Origin: Mesorhizobium sp. Pch-S
GTDB lineage: Bacteria; Pseudomonadota; Alphaproteobacteria; Rhizobiales; Rhizobiaceae
NCBI RefSeq assembly: GCF_004136315.1
Contig: NZ_CP029562.1
Location: forward strand, 434,001-498,000
DNA length: 64,000 bases
Direction of reading: 5' to 3'
Of this stretch, positions 58,606-64,000 are shown piece after piece; the first letter of the stretch is position 1; the number at the start of each line of letters is the position of its first letter. The position numbers and the translations under genes were made by a program. The notes under the pieces are model-generated. The model was not told the DNA's origin. It worked only from the letters and a program-made list of their open reading frames with translations, and made no database searches.

Positions 58606-59223
58606 TCAGGACCGTACGGCAATCGCGGTTGCTGCCCCCACCATGAAACCCGCTGCGGTGCGGTTGAGTGCCTTCAGGGCACGCGGCGAACGCAGGAACC
58701 AGCGTGCCTTGGCAGCGAGCGCCAGATACGGCACCAGGACGATGAGAAGCACGGCGGCGGTGATGGCGAGCAGAATTCCATAATCCGCGAAAGTCAGGGA
58801 CTTCACGTCAACGATGGTCGGTGTGATCGCGAGATAGAAGATCATCGTCTTCGGATTGCCGAGCTGGACAGCCAGGCCGGCCAGCACCGATTGCACGAAA
58901 CCATCCCGGCCTTTGCGAGCTTCGACGGTCTCCGGCGTGATGCCCGCGGTCCAGAAACTCCAGGCGAGGTAGGCAAGATAAAGCACGCCCAGCCATTTGA
59001 TGACCAGGAACACGATGCCAAAACTCTGCGCCACCAGCGCCAGACCAAGTACCACGGCGGTCAGATAAGTGAGGTCGCCGGCAACGAGGCCCAGCGACAT
59101 CGCGAGCGCGGAGCGGAAGCCGGAGCCCAGCGCGCGCGCCACCAGCGCGGTTATGCCGGGGCCGGGAATGGCTGCAGCAACCGCAAGGGCGGCGGAATAG
59201 GCGATAAATCCGGCAAGGGTCAT
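58606..59223 (-). CDS. LysE/RhtB-family amino-acid exporter
   Basis: A 205-aa membrane protein with about six helices. The family signature GPGITALVARALGSGFRSALAMSLGLVAGDLTYL lies near residues 21-54, with KWLGVLYLAYLAWSFW and LGNPKTMIFYLAI in the middle. It likely exports a small amino acid or homoserine-lactone type compound; specificity unknown. Divergent from the Hsp70-like gene. Confidence 0.9.
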   Translation of the reverse strand: MTLAGFIAYSAALAVAAAIPGPGITALVARALGSGFRSALAMSLGLVAGDLTYLTAVVLGLALVAQSFGIVFLVIKWLGVLYLAYLAWSFWTAGITPETVEARKGRDGFVQSVLAGLAVQLGNPKTMIFYLAITPTIVDVKSLTFADYGILLAITAAVLLIVLVPYLALAAKARWFLRSPRALKALNRTAAGFMVGAATAIAVRS

Positions 59224-59372
59224 CGGGAAAACCTCGAAAACAGCAGCGCTTTATCGCATGGAGCACCAGTCCGTGGAATGGCCCAGCGCTTGGGCCAGCC
59301 GCTCACATTTTTCTGAAAGTGCCCGCAAGGCATCGACATTTCATTCCTCGTCCTGTAGGCGCACGGTCCCGC

Positions 59373-59406
59373 TGCGGCTTGCATCGACAAGGCCGCACCT
59401 TTTTTT
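59373..59406 (+). terminator. Terminator-like hairpin in the leader of the Hsp70-like gene
   Basis: TGCGGCTT (59373-59380), 8-nt loop, AAGGCCGCA (59389-59397, one bulge), then CCTTTTTTT. It lies only 23 bp before the Hsp70-like ATG on the same strand, and no upstream plus-strand gene needs it. Confidence 0.6.
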
Positions 59407-59429
59407 GCGCAAACATCCAGGACGAGACG

Positions 59430-60686
59430 ATGCGACCGGCTTTCGGCGGCATAGACTTCGGCACTTCCAATTCCACCGTCGGCGTGATCGAGAACGGCAA
59501 GCCCCGTCTGGTGGCGCTCGAGGATGGCAATGCGACATTGCCTTCCGCGATCTTCTTCAATTTCGAAGAGGGCAGCACCCTGTTCGGGCGCCATGCCATC
59601 GCGGACTACACCGACAGCGTCGAAGGTCGGCTGATGCGTGCCCTGAAGAGCGTGCTGGGATCGTCGCTCGCGCACGAAAAGACCCGTATCCAGGCGCGCA
59701 CGCTCGCCTTCACCGACATCATCGGCCTGTTCATCGCCCACCTGAAAGCGCGATTGGACAGCCATGCCGGACAGCCGGTAGAGAGTGTCGTGCTGGGCAG
59801 ACCTGTGCATTTCGTCGACGAAGACGCTGCGGCGGATGCCGAGGCACAGAACCAACTGGAAAAGGCGGCACGCAAGCAGGGTTTCAAGCATATCGATTTC
59901 CAGTTCGAGCCGATCGCAGCCGCGCTCGATTACGAACACACGCTGAATCGCGAAGAACTGGCCCTCATCGTCGACATGGGTGGCGGTACGTCGGACTTTT
60001 CCATCGTGCGGGTTTCGCCAGAGCGCTCGGCAGCGAGCGACCGCAAGGGTGATATCCTGGCCAATCGGGGTGTCCACATCGGCGGCACCGATTTCGACCG
60101 GCTGCTCAGCATCGCCCATGTCATGCCCGAACTCGGCTATCTGACGCCGACGAAGGATGGCAAGCGCAACCTGCCGGCGGGCTATTTCGTCGATCTCGCC
60201 ACCTGGCAGCGCATCAACCTGCTCTACACCCAGAAGGCCATGCTGGACCTGCGCCAGATACGCTATGAGGCGGCGCGGGCCGATCTCGTCGATCGGCTGA
60301 TCGAGGTGGTCGAGCATCGGTTCGGGCATGCACTCGCCACCAAGGTGGAGCGGGCCAAGATCGCGCTGACCGACCATGACCAGGCAACGGTAGAGTTGGC
60401 GCTGCCCGGCGCGAGTTTCTCAGCGCTTCTGAGCAAGCAAGGCCTGGAGAACACCATCCGCAGCGAAGTCCGGCGCGTCACGCAGACGGTTGCCGATACA
60501 CTGGCCGATGCAGGCGTGAAGCCGACGGATATCACGGCCGTGTTCCTGACCGGCGGCTCCACCGCCATCCCGCTGGCCAGGCACAGCATCCTGACCCTGG
60601 TGCCGGATGCCAAGGTCGTGCAGGGCGACGCCTTCGGTTCGGTCGGTCTCGGCCTCGCGCTCGACGCCCACCGCAAATTCGCCTGA
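59430..60686 (+). CDS. Hsp70-family protein (YegD-like)
   Basis: A 418-aa actin-fold ATPase consisting of the Hsp70 nucleotide-binding domain only. The phosphate-1 loop GIDFGTSNSTVGV is at the start, phosphate-2 ALIVDMGGGTSDFSIV near residue 180 and the adenosine motif VFLTGGSTAIPLAR near the end. Compared with DnaK it lacks the peptide-binding domain, as in YegD. ATG 59430 is chosen after the terminator-like hairpin. Function unknown; perhaps a chaperone-like regulator. Confidence 0.88.
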   Translation: MRPAFGGIDFGTSNSTVGVIENGKPRLVALEDGNATLPSAIFFNFEEGSTLFGRHAIADYTDSVEGRLMRALKSVLGSSLAHEKTRIQARTLAFTDIIGLFIAHLKARLDSHAGQPVESVVLGRPVHFVDEDAAADAEAQNQLEKAARKQGFKHIDFQFEPIAAALDYEHTLNREELALIVDMGGGTSDFSIVRVSPERSAASDRKGDILANRGVHIGGTDFDRLLSIAHVMPELGYLTPTKDGKRNLPAGYFVDLATWQRINLLYTQKAMLDLRQIRYEAARADLVDRLIEVVEHRFGHALATKVERAKIALTDHDQATVELALPGASFSALLSKQGLENTIRSEVRRVTQTVADTLADAGVKPTDITAVFLTGGSTAIPLARHSILTLVPDAKVVQGDAFGSVGLGLALDAHRKFA

Positions 60687-60696
60687 GCGCTCAGTC

Positions 60697-60799
60697 TAGA
60701 GCGTTTCCGTTTTTCACGGAAACGCGGAAACGCTCTAAGTTTTGTTTTCTCCGCATTTTTGTAACGCCAAGTGGTCCCTCCTGGCTACGAAATGCTCTA
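60697..60799 (-). repeat. Dispersed palindromic element, subtype B
   Basis: Perfect terminal TAGAGC (60697-60702) and GCTCTA (60794-60799). The right half in this orientation has the CCACTTGGCGTTAC-type arm, and the left half holds TTTCCGTTTTTCACGGAAAC, the module shared by all full-length copies. The dehydrogenase stop codon TAG lies in its terminus. Confidence 0.85.
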
Positions 60800-62131
60800 G
60801 CCTTTGTAGGAAACACGCCAGACGGTGCCGTTGCCGTCCTCGGTCACGATCAGCGAACCATCCCTGGCGACGGCGACGCCGACGGGCCGCCCCCATACGG
60901 CGTCGTCGGAGATGACAAACCCGGTCATGAAGTCCTCATAGGCGCCGGTCGGCTTGCCGTCCTTGAACAACAGCCGCACCACCTTGTAGCCGGTCGGCAT
61001 GCCACGGTTCCACGAGCCATGCAGGGCGACAAAAGCATCGCCCTTGTACTCCGCGGGGAATTGCCTGCCTTCATAGAAGGCAATGCCGAGCGGCGCCGAA
61101 TGCGCCTGGATCAACACATCCGGCACCGTCACCTTGCCGGCGAGGTCGCGGCGGGTGCCGGCATGGCGGGGGTCCTCATTGTCGCCGATGTAGTACCAGG
61201 GCCAGCCGTAGAAGGCGCCCTGTTTCACCGAAGTCGCGTATTCGAAGGGTAGATTGTCGCCCAGCGCATCGCGTTCATTGACCACACACCAGGGCTGGCC
61301 GGTCGCCGGCTGGACGGTGAGCCCCGAGCAGTTGCGCAGACCGGTGGCGACGCTTCGGCGGTTGCTGCCGTCCGCATCGAAAGCAAAGAGCGCGGCACGG
61401 CCACGTTCGTAACCCCATGCCGCTCCGAGCGGCTCGTTAGGGGCCCATGCCTTTGGCCCTCCGGGAGGATCGCCCAGGTCTTCGGCAACGTTGGACGCCG
61501 ACCCCACAGACAGATAAAGCGTCTTGCCATCTGGTGAAAAAGCGATGTCGCGGGTCCAGTGACCGCCGTCGGGAATGTCCGCGACAACGGTCTCCGGCTT
61601 TCCAGAAGCCTTCAGATCGCCGTCCTTGTAAGGAAAGCGCACGATGCTGTCGGTGTTGGCGATGTAGACCCAGCGGGGATTTTCGGACGGGTGGAAGGCA
61701 ATGCCATAAGGTGAACTCAGGCCTTTGGCGTAAATGGCTTCTTCGGCAGGCTTGGTGCTGCCGTCGCCGGGCCGGTAGAGCCGAACCTGGTCGGCGCGGC
61801 TGTCGGCGACGAAGATGTCGCCGTTCGGGGCAACACGGACGGCGCGCGGATTGCTGATGCCAGAAGCGATCAGTTCGGCTGAAAAACCGGCAGGCAGCTT
61901 CGGCTCTGCGTTCTTTGGCCGCCGCACCTCGCCAGGGCTGTTGGAAGCGGAATCGGACACATAGGGTCTGGGCAGATCCTGCGGCGTCAGCAGGCGCCGG
62001 GTGCCGGGCTTGTCGGCGCGCCAGCCGCCGAAGGCAGCCTCCCCTTTCAGAACCTCGGACTGCTGGGCGAGAGCCAGAGACACAGGCGCTACGAAGAACG
62101 GAACCAGCAAGGCTGCAACGGCACGTTTCAC
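60797..62131 (-). CDS. PQQ-dependent sugar (sorbosone-type) dehydrogenase
   Basis: A 444-aa exported six-bladed beta-propeller. Signal peptide 1-22 (MKRAVAALLVPFFVAPVSLALA). Propeller motifs are ISNPRAVRVAPNGDIFVADSRADQVRLYRPG, HWTRDIAFSPDGKTLYLSVGSASN, YGIAFHPSENPRWVYIANTDSIVRF and PLGIAFYEGRQFPAEYKGDAFVALHGSWNRG. Periplasmic oxidation of a sugar or aldose with PQQ is the family role; the substrate is not identified. Its stop TAG is provided by the adjoining repeat. Confidence 0.87.
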   Translation of the reverse strand: MKRAVAALLVPFFVAPVSLALAQQSEVLKGEAAFGGWRADKPGTRRLLTPQDLPRPYVSDSASNSPGEVRRPKNAEPKLPAGFSAELIASGISNPRAVRVAPNGDIFVADSRADQVRLYRPGDGSTKPAEEAIYAKGLSSPYGIAFHPSENPRWVYIANTDSIVRFPYKDGDLKASGKPETVVADIPDGGHWTRDIAFSPDGKTLYLSVGSASNVAEDLGDPPGGPKAWAPNEPLGAAWGYERGRAALFAFDADGSNRRSVATGLRNCSGLTVQPATGQPWCVVNERDALGDNLPFEYATSVKQGAFYGWPWYYIGDNEDPRHAGTRRDLAGKVTVPDVLIQAHSAPLGIAFYEGRQFPAEYKGDAFVALHGSWNRGMPTGYKVVRLLFKDGKPTGAYEDFMTGFVISDDAVWGRPVGVAVARDGSLIVTEDGNGTVWRVSYKG

Positions 62132-62214
62132 ATCATCCTCCTTCGCCCACCAAGGGGAAGATAGGATGGGAGACGCATCGGCGCATCACAACTGACCGTG
62201 AAAAGATGTAGCCG

Positions 62215-62409
62215 TCAGGCTTCCGCGCCGAAGCCGGCTTCCAGCCTCTGTTCCAGTTCGACAAGGTCGGCGGGCAGCGGCAGCCCGAGCGCGCGCAGTT
62301 CGGAGAATTTCTCGCGCAACTGTTCCTGGATTTCGTGCTCGTCTTCCGGCTGATTGACCATCTCCTGCAGAAGCAGGCTGATGCGGGCCTTGATCTCTTC
62401 CAGCGCCAT
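62215..62409 (-). CDS. Small conserved-looking hypothetical protein
   Basis: A 64-aa acidic, helical protein: MALEEIKARISLLLQEMVNQPEDEHEIQEQLREKFSELRALGLPLPADLVELEQRLE. No domain recognised; it could form a short coiled coil. GGAGGGA lies just ahead of the ATG. It follows hrcA by 31 bp on the same strand, so it is probably co-transcribed with it. Confidence 0.7.
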   Translation of the reverse strand: MALEEIKARISLLLQEMVNQPEDEHEIQEQLREKFSELRALGLPLPADLVELEQRLEAGFGAEA

Positions 62410-62440
62410 GGTGTTCCCTCCTGGCTGGCAGTCTCAGCTA

Positions 62441-63526
62441 TTATCGCAGCATGCGCGAAATCAGCTGCGCCGTATAGTCCACCATCGGCACAATCCGGGC
62501 ATAGTTGAGGCGCGTCGGACCGATGACACCGAGGGCGCCGACGACGCGTGCATCCTTGTCGCGGTAAGGAGCGACGACCAGCGACGAGCCCGACAGCGAA
62601 AACAGCTTGTTTTCCGAGCCGATGAAGATACGCACACCCGATCCCTGTTCGGCGAGGTCGAGCAGCTGGATCAGCCCGTCCTGCGCCTCCATGTCCTCGA
62701 ACAGGCGCTTCAGCAGCTCGATGTCGGCCTGGGCGGTGACATTTTCGAGCAGATTGGCGCGACCACGCACGATGAGGCGTGCCGGCAGGCCGCTCTCGGC
62801 ACCGGCCCAGACGGCGAGGCCCTTTTCGACCAGATCCTGCGACAGCGCATCAAGCGCAGTGCGGGTTTCTTCCTTCAGCCGGGAAATTTCGCCGCGTGCT
62901 TCGGCCAGCGTGCGGCCGCGGATATGAGCGTTGAGAAAATTCGATGCCTCATGCAATTGTGACAGCGTGATGCCGGCCGGCAGGTCGATGACACGGTTTT
63001 CGACATCACCGCCATGAGAAACCAGCACCGCCAGGGCCTTGCCCGGCTCCAGCTGGATGAACTCGATGTGCTTCAGTGCCACTTCCGCCTTTGCGGCCAG
63101 GACCAGTCCGGCACCACGCGACATGCCCGACAGCATCTGGCTGGCTTCCGTCAGCATGTGTTCGAGCGACATGCCCTCGCCCGAAGCCTTGACCTGCGTC
63201 TCGATGGAACGGCGCTCGTCGTCGGTGAGATCACCGAACTCCATGAAGGCATCAACGAAGAAACGCAGGCCCTGCTGGGTCGGCAGCCGTCCGGCAGAAA
63301 TGTGCGGTGCGTAGATCAGGCCGAGATGCTCGAGGTCGCTCATGACATTGCGGATCGTGGCCGGTGACAGCGACGAAGGCAGGATGCGCGACAGGGAGCG
63401 TGAGCCGACCGGCTCGCCGTCCCTGAGATAGGATTCGACGATGCGCCGGAAGATGTCGCGCGAGCGTATGTCGAGCGGCTGGAAGGCCGGCGATTGCATG
63501 ATCGGATCGACGATGGGTTTGGTCAT
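62441..63526 (-). CDS. hrcA: Heat-inducible transcription repressor HrcA
   Basis: A 361-aa repressor. N-terminal winged helix [32 protein letters not shown]...[30 protein letters not shown] is diagnostic, followed by the dimerisation and GAF-like domains up to [27 protein letters not shown]. It binds CIRCE elements upstream of chaperone operons. ATG 63524-63526 ([10 protein letters not shown]) is used. Divergent from rph with 134 bp between, as in many Rhizobiales; no CIRCE element was seen here. Confidence 0.95.
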   Translation of the reverse strand: MTKPIVDPIMQSPAFQPLDIRSRDIFRRIVESYLRDGEPVGSRSLSRILPSSLSPATIRNVMSDLEHLGLIYAPHISAGRLPTQQGLRFFVDAFMEFGDLTDDERRSIETQVKASGEGMSLEHMLTEASQMLSGMSRGAGLVLAAKAEVALKHIEFIQLEPGKALAVLVSHGGDVENRVIDLPAGITLSQLHEASNFLNAHIRGRTLAEARGEISRLKEETRTALDALSQDLVEKGLAVWAGAESGLPARLIVRGRANLLENVTAQADIELLKRLFEDMEAQDGLIQLLDLAEQGSGVRIFIGSENKLFSLSGSSLVVAPYRDKDARVVGALGVIGPTRLNYARIVPMVDYTAQLISRMLR

Positions 63527-63660
63527 CGGGCACAAGATCTCCAGGGCCAAGGATATAGATTGCAACCGGGGCGACGCAAGCGACCCGTTTTCCTTTGCGC
63601 CCGATCCTGCATGGGGCTACAAGCCGGCCACGACTCCAAAACCAAGAAGAAAGAGCTTTG

Positions 63661-64000
63661 ATGCGCCCCTCCAAACGCCAGCCTGATGAAATGCGTGCGA
63701 TCTCCTTCGAGCGCGGCGTTTCCAAGCACGCCGAAGGTTCCTGCCTGGTGAAATTCGGTGACACGCATGTGCTGTGTACGGCCAGCCTGGAGGAGAAGGT
63801 ACCGGGCTGGATGCGCAACTCCGGCAAGGGCTGGGTGACGGCCGAGTACGGCATGCTGCCGCGTTCGACCGGCGACCGCATGCGCCGCGAGGCTTCCGCC
63901 GGCAAGCAGGGCGGCCGCACGCTGGAAATCCAGCGCCTGATCGGCCGCAGCCTGCGCGCCGTGGTGGACATGCAGGCACTGGGCGAGGTGCAGATCACCG
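63661..64000 (+). CDS. rph: Ribonuclease PH (5' part)
   Basis: The first 113 codons of RNase PH, cut by the window end. [28 protein letters not shown], the [21 protein letters not shown] motif and [47 protein letters not shown] are the RNase PH core. It trims tRNA 3' ends phosphorolytically. ATG at 63661 after AAGAAAGAG. The hrcA-rph divergent pair is conserved in Rhizobiales. Confidence 0.95.
   Translation, partial: MRPSKRQPDEMRAISFERGVSKHAEGSCLVKFGDTHVLCTASLEEKVPGWMRNSGKGWVTAEYGMLPRSTGDRMRREASAGKQGGRTLEIQRLIGRSLRAVVDMQALGEVQIT

Noticed and set aside
63527..63660. CIRCE element between hrcA and rph
   Set aside because: No TTAGCACTC-N9-GAGTGCTAA or near match is present in the gap.

Overview
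The window reads as chromosomal DNA of an alphaproteobacterium of the Rhizobiales (Hyphomicrobiales), most likely a Phyllobacteriaceae/Mesorhizobium-type organism. The support is the block tsaB-rimI-plsC-miaB-phoH-ybeY-corC plus lnt-phrR-metK-trmB, an Irr-type iron box in front of a membrane-bound ferritin gene, CTTGAC-type promoter spacing, GC-rich coding, and rhizobial-style palindromic intergenic repeats. The genus is inference. No rRNA, tRNA, CRISPR array, phage, transposase or conjugation gene was seen.

Layout. 1-3.1 kb: a TctD/TctE-type two-component system whose kinase gene overlaps purC. 3.1-14.7 kb (minus strand): translation, RNA, envelope and SAM genes (trmB, metK, phrR/praR, lnt, an ArsR/SRPBCC pair, corC-like, ybeY, phoH, miaB, an acyltransferase, rimI, tsaB). 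14.7-22 kb: a large nested inverted repeat, then glcB, a hydantoinase/oxoprolinase-type gene, a small lipoprotein and lepA. 22-25.4 kb: small envelope/exported proteins, namely a TadG-like protein, a DUF1223 thioredoxin-like protein, a protein made of ten DAMKPA-type hexapeptides, a frameshifted msrA and a PepSY protein. 25.7-34.8 kb: a YadGH-like ABC exporter, a DUF2156 protein, a flavin monooxygenase, a Tat-exported PhoX-like phosphatase, an alpha/beta hydrolase, small membrane proteins and a PAP2 phosphatase. 35-48.7 kb: a SulP transporter, a LytTR membrane regulator with a divergent membrane protein, an ECF41 sigma operon, CHAD/CYTH, LysR/MFS, a CecR-YbhGFS-like efflux operon and threonine dehydratase. 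49-64 kb: mbfA, a NIPSNAP/hydrolase/monooxygenase operon next to an ArsR regulator, an ECF42 sigma operon, cysK, an Hsp70-like gene, a PQQ-type dehydrogenase, hrcA and the start of rph.

Several units are regulatory modules whose sites can be read directly. The ECF41 operon is preceded by TGTCACA-N16-CGTC and the ECF42 operon by TGTCGA-N17-CGAC. mbfA has a 23-bp perfect Irr-like palindrome, and the TetR/efflux operon has a palindromic operator abutting the repressor start. The genome also carries at least two families of small palindromic elements. One has TAGAGC...GCTCTA termini (five copies here, two modular subtypes plus a 45-bp miniature). Elements of both families supply stop codons to adjacent genes. 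The strongest unexplained signals are these modular elements, a terminator-like hairpin in the leader of the Hsp70-like gene, and a pair of stop/start-overlapping micro-ORFs ahead of a strong terminator.
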